Assembly: GCF_016918765.2 (NCBI RefSeq)
Contig: NZ_CP092104.1
Span: forward strand, 3,100,001 to 3,164,000
Length of the DNA stretch: 64,000 nt
Source of the DNA: Flagellatimonas centrodinii
Lineage (GTDB): Bacteria > Pseudomonadota > Gammaproteobacteria > Nevskiales > Nevskiaceae
Direction: 5' to 3'
A program made the translations under genes and the position numbers. The notes below the pieces were generated by a model. The model worked only from the letters and a program-made list of their open reading frames with translations. It did not search any database and was not told the origin of the DNA. Shown here piece after piece: positions 53,614 to 63,240 of the stretch (position 1 is its first letter; the number at the start of each line of letters is the position of its first letter).

Positions 53614-54183
53614 ATGCGCTTCCACTTTCTCTCCCTCCTGCTGCTAGGACTATTCATGAACGCTGTTTCTGCTGCTGACCCGATTCACGTCCGTCTGAAG
53701 ACATCCATGGGCGCCATCGATCTCGAACTCGACGCCGGCAAGGCGCCGGAAAGCACCGCCAACTTCGTGCAGTACGTGAAGGACGGGCATTACGACGGGC
53801 TCGTGTTTCACCGCGTTATTCGCGGCTTCATGATTCAGGGAGGCGGCTATGACGTGAAATCCCAACAGCGCAACACCCGCGCGCCGATCTCCAACGAAGC
53901 CAAGAATGGTCTCAAGAACCGCCGGGGCACCATCGCCATGGCGCGCACCGGCGATCCGCATTCGGCCAGTTCGCAGTTCTTCATCAATCACGCGGACAAC
54001 GACTTCCTCGACTATCCCGGGCAGGATGGATGGGGATACGCGGTGTTCGGCAAGGTGACGGCCGGCATGGACGTGGTGGATGCCATCGCCACCTCCCCGA
54101 CCGGCAACCTGCCGCCGTTCGGCCGTGACGTGCCGACCAAGCCGGTGATTATCGAGAAGGCTGAGGTCGTCAGCGGCGAGTGA
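53614..54183 (+). CDS. ppiA: Periplasmic cyclophilin-type peptidyl-prolyl isomerase
   Basis: A 189-residue PpiA/PpiB-type cyclophilin with a signal peptide (about 1-20, ending VSA). Active-site segments are FHRVIRGFMIQGGG, GTIAMARTGDPHSASSQFFIN, and GYAVFGKVTAGMDVVDAI. The export signal favours the periplasmic PpiA-like form. Its stop overlaps the GTG of lpxH as GTGA. Confidence 0.93.
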   Translation: MRFHFLSLLLLGLFMNAVSAADPIHVRLKTSMGAIDLELDAGKAPESTANFVQYVKDGHYDGLVFHRVIRGFMIQGGGYDVKSQQRNTRAPISNEAKNGLKNRRGTIAMARTGDPHSASSQFFINHADNDFLDYPGQDGWGYAVFGKVTAGMDVVDAIATSPTGNLPPFGRDVPTKPVIIEKAEVVSGE

Positions 54184-54920
54184 CCGCGCGGGTGGACACG
54201 CTGCTGCTGTCCGATCTGCACCTGCCGGCCGCGCCGTCCCCGCTGCGACAGCGCCTCCGGGCGCTGCTTGCAGGGTCGGCGCGTTCGGCATCGGCCGTCT
54301 ACATCCTCGGCGACCTTTTCGAATACTGGATTGGCGATGATGTGGGCGTGGAGGTCTACGCCGAAGAGATCGCCGCCTTGAAGGCGCTGACTGCCGCCGG
54401 TGTCCCGGTGTTGCTGCAGCACGGCAATCGTGACTTTCTGCTGGGGCAGACCTTCACCCATGCCACCGGCACCCGGCTACTACCGGACCCGGCCGTGGTG
54501 ACGCTGGGGACCCGATCGACCCTGCTGTCGCATGGCGACCGCTGGTGCATCGACGATGTCGGTTACCAACGCTTTCGCCGGTTCGCGCGCAACCCGCTGG
54601 CGCAGGCGGTATTCCTGCGCCTGCCGGTATCTCTGAGGGAGCGCGTTGCCGGCGGCCTGCGTACCGAGAGCGGTCAGCAAAAACAGCGAAAAGCGTCGGC
54701 GATCATGGATGTAAACACCGAATGCGTGGCAGCCGCCTTCGATGCACATTCGGTCACCCGCATCATTCACGGACACACCCATCGACCGATGACGCATGCC
54801 GTGCAACTGGCCGCCGGCGCTGGCGAACGCATCGTACTGCCGGACTGGCGGCCCGGCGACTGTCGCGTACTGTGGGTAACCGCCGACGGCACCGCCCGAT
54901 TCGCCGAGGCGGATCGCTAG
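54180..54920 (+). CDS. lpxH: UDP-2,3-diacylglucosamine diphosphatase LpxH
   Basis: A 246-residue calcineurin-like phosphoesterase of lipid A synthesis, cleaving UDP-diacylglucosamine to lipid X. Motifs are LLSDLHL, GDLFEYWIGDD, LLQHGNRDFLLG, LLSHGDRWC and GHTHRPMTH. The start is GTG 54180, coupled to ppiA. It shares its last 4 bases with the convergent MFS gene. Confidence 0.96.
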   Translation: MTARVDTLLLSDLHLPAAPSPLRQRLRALLAGSARSASAVYILGDLFEYWIGDDVGVEVYAEEIAALKALTAAGVPVLLQHGNRDFLLGQTFTHATGTRLLPDPAVVTLGTRSTLLSHGDRWCIDDVGYQRFRRFARNPLAQAVFLRLPVSLRERVAGGLRTESGQQKQRKASAIMDVNTECVAAAFDAHSVTRIIHGHTHRPMTHAVQLAAGAGERIVLPDWRPGDCRVLWVTADGTARFAEADR

Positions 54921-56068
54921 GCGGGCAACCGCCGCCAGCCCAACCAGAAGCCCAGCAGCGCGACCAGCGCGGCGGTCAGGAAGGTCGCTTCGGGCGACAC
55001 CGCATCCCACATCCAGCCGCTGGCGAGGCTGCCGATACTGCCGCCAACGCCGTAGGCCACCGCGTTGTAGATCGCCTGCCCACGCCCCTGAAGACGGCTG
55101 GGAAACATCCGCTGGATATAGTGCACCGCCACGGCATGATAGGCGCCGAACGTCAGCGCATGGCTGATCTGGGCGAGCACCAGCAGCAGCCAGCTGTCCA
55201 CCGCCACACCGATCACCGCCCAGCGCAGGGCTGTCGTCGCCAATGCCGCCAACATCAGGCGGCGTGCACCGACCCGTTGGATGACCGGACGCATGACCCA
55301 GAACAAACCGATTTCTGCGGTCACCCCGAGTGCCCAGAGAACGCCGGCCACACCACGCGAATAGCCATGCCGCTCGAGGAACAGCGTGAAGAAGTTGTAG
55401 TAGGGCGCAAAGCTCATCTGCGACGCAAGGCATACACCCAACAATGCCAGCACCTCGGGTCGTCGCAGTACCGCCCAGATCGCCCCGGGTACATGGTCCC
55501 CACCATGCACCATCTGGGCATCCGGCACCTGCCAGGCCGTCACGACCATGCCCACCCACATCGTCCCCACCAGAAACGGCAGCGGCAGCATGCCGAACTG
55601 ATCCAGCAGCGGGCCCAGCGACAACACCGCAAACACGAAACCAACCGAGCCCCAGAGACGCACCCGTGAGTAGTCACCACCGGTACGCGCCAGGTGGTTC
55701 AGTGCCACCACCTCGAACTGGGGCAGCAGAGCATGCCAGAACAGCGAATAGGCGAGCATGAGGGCCGCGATCCACCACAGCCCGTCGACGAACGGAATGC
55801 TGAGAAACAGCACCAACGAAACCGCGGCGGAGCCCCGCACCACGGCAATCCGCCGCTCGCTGATATCGGCCCAGATGCCCCAGACCACCGGCATGATCGA
55901 GCGACTCAGGCCCATCAGCGCAAAGGCCACCCCCATCTGGATGGCCGAGAATCCGCGCGCCTCCAGATACGGCGCCCAGTACGGCATGAAGGCGCCAACC
56001 GTGGCGTAGTAGAAGAAGTAGAAGCCCGCCAGCCGACTGGCGGGCAGTTCGCCAGCCGGACGCGTCAT
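54917..56068 (-). CDS. MFS transporter (MFS_1-like/HcaT-like)
   Basis: A 383-residue major facilitator protein with 12 predicted helices. It resembles the HcaT/PucC-like MFS_1_like group: FYFFYYATVGAFMPYWAPYLEARGFSAIQMGV at the start and YGVGGSIGSLASGWMWDAV late. The substrate is unknown; HcaT itself carries phenylpropionate. It lies 13 bases downstream of deaD on the same strand. Confidence 0.9.
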   Translation of the reverse strand: MTRPAGELPASRLAGFYFFYYATVGAFMPYWAPYLEARGFSAIQMGVAFALMGLSRSIMPVVWGIWADISERRIAVVRGSAAVSLVLFLSIPFVDGLWWIAALMLAYSLFWHALLPQFEVVALNHLARTGGDYSRVRLWGSVGFVFAVLSLGPLLDQFGMLPLPFLVGTMWVGMVVTAWQVPDAQMVHGGDHVPGAIWAVLRRPEVLALLGVCLASQMSFAPYYNFFTLFLERHGYSRGVAGVLWALGVTAEIGLFWVMRPVIQRVGARRLMLAALATTALRWAVIGVAVDSWLLLVLAQISHALTFGAYHAVAVHYIQRMFPSRLQGRGQAIYNAVAYGVGGSIGSLASGWMWDAVSPEATFLTAALVALLGFWLGWRRLPA

Positions 56069-56080
56069 GGGGTCACGGCG

Positions 56081-57904
56081 TCACGACTTGCGTGGTCCGG
56101 CCGATTTCGGCTTGGACCCACCCGGTGCTCGGGGCGGTCGGGGGGGGCGCGGCGATGGAGCGGCCGGTGCCGGGGCATCAGCCGGTCGCAACCGCAGTTG
56201 ACGTCCGCACACCCAGGCCTTGGCGAGAATCCGCGATGTCGCCGGGGGCATGCCCTCGGGCAAATCGATATGCGTGTAGTCGTCGAAGATGTCGATTCGG
56301 CCGATGTACTGGCTGTCGAGATCCGCCTCATTGGCAATCGCCCCGACCAGTTGTCCCGGCCGCAGCTGGTGCTCGTACCCGACCTCCACCCGGTACCGAA
56401 CCATGCCCGGCGGGACCGGCGACGTGCCTTTGCCAGCGCGGTCCGGGCGGGGCGCGGCGGCCGTCACCGGAGCAGCGCCGGCTGATTCACCGTCTGGCCG
56501 CTCGCGACGTGGCCGCTCGCGGGCAGCAGGCCCTCGCGCCGAGGCCTGGGTGACCGAAGCCTGAGCGCGATCCACCTCGGCACTGGCGGCCGGGCCGCGC
56601 ACCAACCGTGCCAGGGCCGCGGCCACATCGAGAATGCTGAGGTTGTTGTCGGCCGCGATCGACTCCAGCAGCGGGCGCGGGTCGTTGCCGTGACCGTCGT
56701 CCGCCACCGCCTCCAGCACCTGATCGCGGAACCGCGCTTCGCGGCGTGCGTAGACGTCCTGCAGGGTGGGCAGCCGCATCTCGGTTATCGGTTGCCGGGT
56801 GGCACGCTCGATGACCCTCAACAAGCCGCGCTCGCGCGGGGCGACGAAGACAATCGCCTCCCCGCTGCGTCCGGCACGGCCGGTGCGACCGATGCGGTGA
56901 ATGTACGACTCGCTGTCGGTGGGAATGTCGTAGTTGAGGACATGACTGATACGTTCGACATCAAGTCCGCGCGCCGCAACGTCGGTGGCAACGATGATGT
57001 CCAGGCTGCCGTCCTTGAGCCGCGCCACCGTGCGCTCGCGCTCGTTCTGCGGCATGTCACCGTTCAGTGCGGCAGCGGAGAAGCCACGGGCCTGCAGCTT
57101 CTCGGCGAGCTCGGTGGTCATCGCCTTGGTGCGCGAAAAGACGATCATGGCGTCAAACGGCTCTGCTTCGAGAATCCGCGTGACCGCTTCCATCTTGTGG
57201 GCGCCGCTGACCAGCCAGTAACGCTGTTTGACGTCGGCCGCGGTGCGTGTTTTCGAGGCGATAGTGATTTCCGCAGGATCCCGCAGGTGCGTCTGCGCAA
57301 TCCGCCGCACGGCCGTCGGCATGGTCGCCGAGAATAGTGCGACCTGCCGCGTTTTCGGGGCCTGCTGGAGGATGAAGTCCACCTCGTCGGCAAACCCCAT
57401 CTTCAGCATTTCATCGGCTTCATCGAGCACGACCGTGGTGATCTGATCGAGCTTGAGCGTGCCGCGGGTCAGGTGATCGCGGACCCGTCCCGGGGTGCCC
57501 ACCACCACATGCACACCGCGACGCAGGCCACTGAGCTGCGGCTGATAGTGCTGTCCACCATAGATCGGCAAAACCCGGAACCCTGGCAGCGTTGCCGCAT
57601 AGCGCTGGAACGCCTCGGCCACCTGGATCGCCAGCTCACGGGTCGGCGTGAGCACCAGCGCCTGCGGCGCCGCCAGGCCCAGGTTGACCCGCGCCAACAC
57701 CGGCAGGGCGAATGCCGCGGTCTTGCCGGTGCCGGTTTGCGCCATGCCCAGCACGTCGCGCCCCTCCATCAACGGCGGAATGGTCGCAGCCTGAATTGGC
57801 GAGGGCGCCTCGTAGCCAACGGCGGCGAGCACGGCGACCAGCGTGGGCGGCAAGCCAAGCTCGGCAAAGCTGGAGGGAACGGCGGGGGTTGAAGCAGCGG
57901 ACAT
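56081..57904 (-). CDS. deaD: DEAD-box RNA helicase (DeaD/CsdA-like)
   Basis: A 607-residue ATP-dependent RNA helicase. The core has the Q motif, AQTGTGKT, PTRELA, LDEADEML, SATMP and HRIGRTGRAGRSGEA. A C-terminal DbpA-like RNA-binding domain (about 490-575, RYRVEVGYEHQLRPGQLVGAI, RIDIFDDYTHIDLP) and a Pro/Arg-rich tail follow. The ATG 57904 has GAGG upstream. It acts in ribosome assembly and cold adaptation. Confidence 0.95.
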   Translation of the reverse strand: MSAASTPAVPSSFAELGLPPTLVAVLAAVGYEAPSPIQAATIPPLMEGRDVLGMAQTGTGKTAAFALPVLARVNLGLAAPQALVLTPTRELAIQVAEAFQRYAATLPGFRVLPIYGGQHYQPQLSGLRRGVHVVVGTPGRVRDHLTRGTLKLDQITTVVLDEADEMLKMGFADEVDFILQQAPKTRQVALFSATMPTAVRRIAQTHLRDPAEITIASKTRTAADVKQRYWLVSGAHKMEAVTRILEAEPFDAMIVFSRTKAMTTELAEKLQARGFSAAALNGDMPQNERERTVARLKDGSLDIIVATDVAARGLDVERISHVLNYDIPTDSESYIHRIGRTGRAGRSGEAIVFVAPRERGLLRVIERATRQPITEMRLPTLQDVYARREARFRDQVLEAVADDGHGNDPRPLLESIAADNNLSILDVAAALARLVRGPAASAEVDRAQASVTQASARGPAARERPRRERPDGESAGAAPVTAAAPRPDRAGKGTSPVPPGMVRYRVEVGYEHQLRPGQLVGAIANEADLDSQYIGRIDIFDDYTHIDLPEGMPPATSRILAKAWVCGRQLRLRPADAPAPAAPSPRPPRPPRAPGGSKPKSAGPRKS

Positions 57905-58024
57905 CAGAACCTCGGGAGAGTGCAAGGCGGGCGCGGGCGAGCCTGAGGGCATCCCGAAGACGCGTAGTGTAAGGCTTTTCGGGCGCCGCCCCGACCGCTG
58001 CGGTGCCGCCGCTACTGCGCGCGG

Positions 58025-59128
58025 CTAGTGATCTGGGCCCGGCGCCAGAAGGGGGGCGGTGGACACCACGTCGCCGCACTGCGCCCGGTGACGCAAGGCA
58101 TGATCGATCAGTACCAGGGCCATCATGGCCTCGCCGATCGGGGTGGCGCGCAGCCCGACGCAGGGATCGTGGCGTCCGGTGGTGCGCATGTCGACGGCCT
58201 CTCCCCGGTCATTGACGGAACGACCGGGGGTGGTGATGCTCGACGTCGGCTTGATCGCATACCGGGCCCAGATCGTCTGTCCGGTGGAAATGCCGCCGGC
58301 AATGCCACCGGAGTGATTGCTGAGGAACCCTTCGGGTGCCATCTCGTCACGATGTGCGGTGCCGCGGAGACCGGCGACCGCCATGCCCTCTCCGATCTCG
58401 ACACCCTTGACCGCATTGATGCCCATCAGCGCGTGCGCAAGGTCCGCGTCAAGACGGTCAAACACCGGCTCGCCCCACCCCGGCGGCACGCCCCGCGCCT
58501 CGACATAGAGTGCGGCGCCGATCGAGTCACCCTGCTCACGCAAGGCGGTCACCGCAGCCTCCAGGGCCGGCAGGCGCTCGGGGTCGGCACAGAAGAATGG
58601 ATTCTGGTTGACCGCCGACCAGTCGCTGCGCCCGCAGTGGATGTCGCCCATCTGTTCAAGGCAGCCACGGACTTCGATGCCATGACGTTCACGCAACCAT
58701 TTGCGCGCAACCGCGCCTGCCGCCACCCGCACTGCCGTCTCACGCGCCGACGAGCGGCCGCCGCCACGATGATCGCGCAGACCGTACTTCTGCAAGTAGG
58801 TGTAATCGGCGTGATTCGGCCTGAACACCTGCTCGATCTTGGCGTAGTCGTAGGACCGCTGGTCGGTGTTCTCGATCATCAACGCAATCGGTGTGCCGGT
58901 GGTGCGGCCGTCGAACACGCCGGACAGGATGCGCACCTGATCCGCTTCCTTGCGCTGGGTGACGAACTTTGACGTCCCCGGGCGGCGACGATCAAGGTCA
59001 GGCTGGATATCGGCTTCGCTCAACATCAGGCCCGGCGGGCAGCCGTCGATCACGCAGCCGATCGCAGGCCCATGGGACTCGCCGAAACTGGTGACGGTGA
59101 ACAGGGTGCCGAAGGTATTGCCGGACAT
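58025..59128 (-). CDS. aroC: Chorismate synthase
   Basis: A 367-residue enzyme that makes chorismate from EPSP using reduced FMN. Motifs are [53 protein letters not shown] and [17 protein letters not shown]. The ATG at 59128 gives the standard MSGNTFG start. It follows prmB, 69 bases upstream on the same strand, a conserved pair. Confidence 0.98.
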   Translation of the reverse strand: MSGNTFGTLFTVTSFGESHGPAIGCVIDGCPPGLMLSEADIQPDLDRRRPGTSKFVTQRKEADQVRILSGVFDGRTTGTPIALMIENTDQRSYDYAKIEQVFRPNHADYTYLQKYGLRDHRGGGRSSARETAVRVAAGAVARKWLRERHGIEVRGCLEQMGDIHCGRSDWSAVNQNPFFCADPERLPALEAAVTALREQGDSIGAALYVEARGVPPGWGEPVFDRLDADLAHALMGINAVKGVEIGEGMAVAGLRGTAHRDEMAPEGFLSNHSGGIAGGISTGQTIWARYAIKPTSSITTPGRSVNDRGEAVDMRTTGRHDPCVGLRATPIGEAMMALVLIDHALRHRAQCGDVVSTAPLLAPGPDH

Positions 59129-59197
59129 ATCAACTCGATGCTGTGCCCGCACGGCGACGCGCGGGAGGACCAGCCGCCATTATCGCTGTTTGTGGGC

Positions 59198-60127
59198 TTA
59201 CGGTGACGACTGCGAGGACACCATGGCCGCGTCGGCGACCAGGTCGTGCCGCGAAATCACGAAAACCCCGTCGCCGCCGCGGCTGAAATCAACCCAGGTC
59301 ACCGGCAATCTCGGCCAGCGAGCCTCGAATTCTTCGACGCTGCCGCCCACTTCACAAAACAGCCATCCGCCCTCGGACAGGTGCGCCGCCGCGTCGGCCA
59401 GTATCCGCGCCACCAGCGCCATGCCATCCGCACCGGCCTCCAAGGCCATGCGCGGCTCGCGGCGGTACTCCTCGGCGAGCGCGGTCCACTCGGCGGTCGG
59501 CACATACGGCGGATTGCTGACGATGAGGTCATAACGGCGGTCACCCACCGCCGCCCACAGATCGCCCTGATGCAGCGCGACCCGTGCAGTCAAGTGGTGA
59601 CGCTCGACATTGCGCTGTGCCACCACCAACGCTTCGGCCGAGAGGTCGGCCAGATCCACCTGCGCCTGATCGAAGGCGACGGCGCAGGCAATACCGATAC
59701 AGCCTGAGCCGGTACACAGGTCCAGTATCGACGTTGGCTCATCCTGAACCCAAGGTCCGAAGCCCCGCTCGATCAATTCCGCGAACGGAGACCGAGGCAC
59801 CAGCACACGGGCATCGACACTGAACGGCAGGCCGGCGAACATGATCTCACCGATCAGATAGGCGGCCGGCACCCGGGTCTCGAGCCGGCGACGCAACAGC
59901 GCCAGCACCGCTGATTGCTCGCTCGCGGTGAGGTGGGTCTGAAGATAGACCGCCGGCAGATCCGTCGGCAGGTGCAGGGCGTGCAACACCAGATGGTAAG
60001 CCTCATCCAGCGCGTTGTCGGTGCCATGGCCGTAACTGAGCCCGGCTTCGGCAAATCGACTGGCCGCCCAGCGCACCCAGTCAGCAATACAAGAGAGTCC
60101 GGCAGTGTCGTCGGTGAGCTTGGGCAT
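59198..60127 (-). CDS. prmB: 50S ribosomal protein L3 glutamine methyltransferase
   Basis: A 309-residue SAM-dependent methyltransferase for the conserved Gln of ribosomal protein L3. It has LVPRSPFAELIERGF, the SAM loop DLCTGSGCIGIA and the catalytic NPPYVP. Order prmB-aroC is common in gammaproteobacteria. It is divergent from the SCO1 gene. Confidence 0.95.
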   Translation of the reverse strand: MPKLTDDTAGLSCIADWVRWAASRFAEAGLSYGHGTDNALDEAYHLVLHALHLPTDLPAVYLQTHLTASEQSAVLALLRRRLETRVPAAYLIGEIMFAGLPFSVDARVLVPRSPFAELIERGFGPWVQDEPTSILDLCTGSGCIGIACAVAFDQAQVDLADLSAEALVVAQRNVERHHLTARVALHQGDLWAAVGDRRYDLIVSNPPYVPTAEWTALAEEYRREPRMALEAGADGMALVARILADAAAHLSEGGWLFCEVGGSVEEFEARWPRLPVTWVDFSRGGDGVFVISRHDLVADAAMVSSQSSP

Positions 60128-60218
60128 GAGGAACCGACGCGATGCCGGGAAGTCCGTGGAATAATGAAATGATAAGTCATCTCTCGTCGGCCGCCGCGCC
60201 GCCTACCCGGAAATCCGT

Positions 60219-60824
60219 ATGCAGCGTTCCTTTCTGACTGCCCTGGTTGCCATCGCCGCTGTCGTCGCCGGTGTCGTCGTCGCCGCCCTGCTATCTCGCC
60301 CGACGACGGGTGAGCTTGCCCATCTCACGGTGCTGCCGGCGCCACGGACCTTGCCGAGCGACCTGACCGTCACCGACGACAGCGGCACCGAGCGTCCGCT
60401 CGACAGCTTCACCGGACGCTGGCAATTGGTGTTTGCCGGGTTCACCTACTGTCCGGATATTTGTCCGGCCACGCTGGCACAGCTGGCACAGGTTCACGAT
60501 GCGCTGCCGGCGATCTCAGTGCAGCTGTTCTCGGTCGATCCGGAGCGCGATGACCCGACACGGCTACAGGCCTATGTTCAGCATTTCGACCCTGGATTCG
60601 GCGCCTTCACCACCGACGAGCCGGCGCTGGCACGGGTGGCGCGCGCGCTCAGTGTTGCCTACGCCAAGGTCCCCACCGGCGATAGCTACACCGTGGACCA
60701 TTCCAGCGCAGTGGCGGTTCTCAACCCACGTGGTCAGCTGGCGGCGTTCATCACCCCGCCATTCGATGTCCCCGGCATCGTCTCCGACCTTCAGACCCTC
60801 ATGGGCTCGGGCCCGGACGCATGA
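60219..60824 (+). CDS. SCO1/SenC family copper-binding protein
   Basis: A 201-residue thioredoxin-fold protein tethered by an N-terminal helix (about 5-25). The copper site is FTYCPDICPAT with a distal His in YTVDHSS. SCO proteins deliver copper to cytochrome oxidase CuA or act as periplasmic thiol reductants. It is coupled to psd by ATGA. Confidence 0.93.
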   Translation: MQRSFLTALVAIAAVVAGVVVAALLSRPTTGELAHLTVLPAPRTLPSDLTVTDDSGTERPLDSFTGRWQLVFAGFTYCPDICPATLAQLAQVHDALPAISVQLFSVDPERDDPTRLQAYVQHFDPGFGAFTTDEPALARVARALSVAYAKVPTGDSYTVDHSSAVAVLNPRGQLAAFITPPFDVPGIVSDLQTLMGSGPDA

Positions 60825-61684
60825 GCACCGCCCGCGCCAGCGACCGCCTGTTCGCGCTCCTGCAACGGTGTCTGCCCACCCGCCTGCTGTCGTTGTGCAT
60901 GTACCGACTCACGCGCGTGCGATGGAAACCGTTCAAGAACCTGTTCATTCGTGTGTTCATGCGCGGCTTCGGCATCCGCCTGGACGAAGCGATTGAAACC
61001 GAGCCCGACGCGTTCGTCGACTTCAATGCCTTCTTCACCCGCGCACTGCAACCGTCAGCCCGTCCACTAGCACCGGCACCCGCGCTTTTGAGCCCGGTCG
61101 ACGGTACCTTGAGCCAGTTCGGCCCCCTTCAGGCAGGACGGCTGATGCAGGCCAAGGGTCACGACTATGATGCCGCCTCATTGCTGGCAGACGCGGCCGA
61201 CGCTGCCCGATTCACGGGGGGCGATTTCGCCACCATCTATTTGGCACCGTACAACTATCACCGGATTCACATGCCACTGTCGGGGCGACTGTCAGGGTGG
61301 CGCTACATTCCGGGTCGCCTGTTCAGCGTCAACGCCAGCACTGCCCGCGCCATGCCACGACTGTTCGCCCGAAACGAACGGCTCGTCGCCTTCTTCGATA
61401 GTGACCAGGGCGCGTTCGCGATGGTGCTGGTTGGCGCGCTGTTCGTCGGCGGCATTGAAACCGTCTGGACCGGCGCGGTAACGCCGCCCCATCATCGCGG
61501 CCCTCCCGGAGACCTGCAGCGACCGACGACGCCACTGGCACTGCAGCGCGGCGACGAGATGGGCCGATTCAACATGGGATCGACCGTGATCCTGTTGACC
61601 ACGCCTGGCCTGGTGCAGTGGTCGCATACCCTCCAGGGCGCGCAGACGCTGCGGATGGGCGAATCGCTGGGGCAGGCCCGGTGA
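60821..61684 (+). CDS. psd: Phosphatidylserine decarboxylase
   Basis: A 287-residue enzyme that makes phosphatidylethanolamine. Self-cleavage at NMGSTVILL (the GST motif, Ser about residue 250) yields the pyruvoyl cofactor. Other markers are FFTRAL near 70, SPVDGTLSQFG and APYNYHRIHMPLSGRL. The ATG overlaps the SCO1 stop. Family length and motifs are normal. Confidence 0.96.
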   Translation: MSTARASDRLFALLQRCLPTRLLSLCMYRLTRVRWKPFKNLFIRVFMRGFGIRLDEAIETEPDAFVDFNAFFTRALQPSARPLAPAPALLSPVDGTLSQFGPLQAGRLMQAKGHDYDAASLLADAADAARFTGGDFATIYLAPYNYHRIHMPLSGRLSGWRYIPGRLFSVNASTARAMPRLFARNERLVAFFDSDQGAFAMVLVGALFVGGIETVWTGAVTPPHHRGPPGDLQRPTTPLALQRGDEMGRFNMGSTVILLTTPGLVQWSHTLQGAQTLRMGESLGQAR

Positions 61685-61742
61685 CACGAATGAACTTGTG
61701 GCGGCACACCACCGTCTTAGACCGAGTCTGACGGAATCCCAC

Positions 61743-63233
61743 ATGCCCCGCCTCCCCCCCTTGCGACGCATCCTGCCAGCCGGCGTGCTGGCCGTGGCCC
61801 TGCCCATGGTGCATGCCCAGAACGAGTTGCCGGCGACATTGATCGACCTGCCGCAGATCGGCGAGCCGGCTGACAACGCCATGACGCCGCTGGAAGAACG
61901 CAAGCTGGGCAACGAGATTGTTTCGCAGCTCTACGCTTACGACTATGTCGATGAAGACCCGGAGCTCAGCGACTATGTGTCCCGGCTGGGTTGGAAGCTG
62001 GCCGCCGCCTCCGGCCGAAACATCCCCAACCTGCAGTTCTTCCTGATTGCCGACAACCGCATCAACGCCTTCGCCCTGCCTGGCGGCTTCGTCGGCATGA
62101 ACCGCGGCCTGATCACCGCGGCCCAGCGCGAGAGCGAAGTGGCGGGCGTCATGGGTCACGAACTCGCCCATGTCACGCAACGGCATATCGCGCGAACCCA
62201 GGAGGGCACCCAAGCCGCCACCCTCGCCACCTGGGCGGCCGTGCTGGCCGCGATCATTGCCGGCTCCGCCGACCCGGACCTGGTCATCGGTGCGCTGTCG
62301 CTCGGTCAGGCCATCAACTACCAACGGCAGGTCAACTACACCCGCGCGCATGAACTGGAGGCTGATCGCATCGGCATCCAGACGCTGGCGCGCGCGGGCT
62401 ACGACCCCAATGGCATGGCCAGTTTCTTCGGCACACTTGAGCAGCAATCGCGGCTTTACGGCAGCGGCCTGCCGGAGTTCCTGCGGACCCATCCGCTCAA
62501 CACCACACGCGTCTCCGAGGCCAAGGCGCGCGCCGCCGAGATGCCACAGATCGACTACACCGACAGCATCGAGTTCGAGCTGATGCAGGCGCGGGCACGG
62601 GTGCGCAGCTTCAGCCGCCCCAGCCAAGCGCTTGAGTACTACAGCCAGCTGCTGCGGGCCGGTCGCGACACGACGGCGCATCGCTACGGTATGGCACTGG
62701 CACAGACCCAATTGGGCCAGCCCGACGCCGCGCTCGACACCCTGGAGATCGCCCTGCAGCAACATCCCCGGCAGGTGAACCTGCTGCTTGCCCAAGGAGA
62801 CGCACAGCGGCAGGCCCACAAGGTCGAAGCCGGCCTGGCAACGCTGGATCGTGCGCTCAGCCTGTATCCGCGCTATACCCCGGCGATCTTCGCCTATGCC
62901 GATGCACTGATGACCAACGGTCACGCGGCGAAAGCACGACAGATTCTGTTGGCCCACGAGCAGTCATTGGGCACCCAGGTGCAGACCTATCGGCTGCTCG
63001 CCGACGCAGCACGCGAGACCGGCGATCTCGCCGAAGCGGCCTACCAGATGGGGACCTACCTGGCGGTCCGCGGCGACTTCGGAAACGCCTTGGCGCAACT
63101 CGACGCCGGCCTGCGACTGAGTGGGGTCGACGAGCAGGCCCGGGCGCGATTGCTCGCCAAGCGAAAAGAGGTCCGCGATGCCTTGCCGAAGAACTGGCGG
63201 CCTCCGCCTGAGCAGCGGCGCGCGGCTGGCTGA
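61743..63233 (+). CDS. bepA: M48 metalloprotease BepA
   Basis: A 496-residue periplasmic M48 protease with TPR repeats, like BepA (YfgC), which controls outer-membrane assembly. The signal peptide ends near VHAQ. The active site is HELAH (139-143), with the third ligand in HELEADRIG; the C-terminal third is TPR-like. The ATG 61743 is preferred over an upstream GTG. The partner of bamE's BAM pathway. Confidence 0.94.
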   Translation: MPRLPPLRRILPAGVLAVALPMVHAQNELPATLIDLPQIGEPADNAMTPLEERKLGNEIVSQLYAYDYVDEDPELSDYVSRLGWKLAAASGRNIPNLQFFLIADNRINAFALPGGFVGMNRGLITAAQRESEVAGVMGHELAHVTQRHIARTQEGTQAATLATWAAVLAAIIAGSADPDLVIGALSLGQAINYQRQVNYTRAHELEADRIGIQTLARAGYDPNGMASFFGTLEQQSRLYGSGLPEFLRTHPLNTTRVSEAKARAAEMPQIDYTDSIEFELMQARARVRSFSRPSQALEYYSQLLRAGRDTTAHRYGMALAQTQLGQPDAALDTLEIALQQHPRQVNLLLAQGDAQRQAHKVEAGLATLDRALSLYPRYTPAIFAYADALMTNGHAAKARQILLAHEQSLGTQVQTYRLLADAARETGDLAEAAYQMGTYLAVRGDFGNALAQLDAGLRLSGVDEQARARLLAKRKEVRDALPKNWRPPPEQRRAAG

Positions 63234-63240
63234 TTCCCGG

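Noticed and set aside
61569-62957. A 462-codon reverse open frame opposite bepA
   Set aside because: Antisense shadow of a conserved protease; no recognisable motif.
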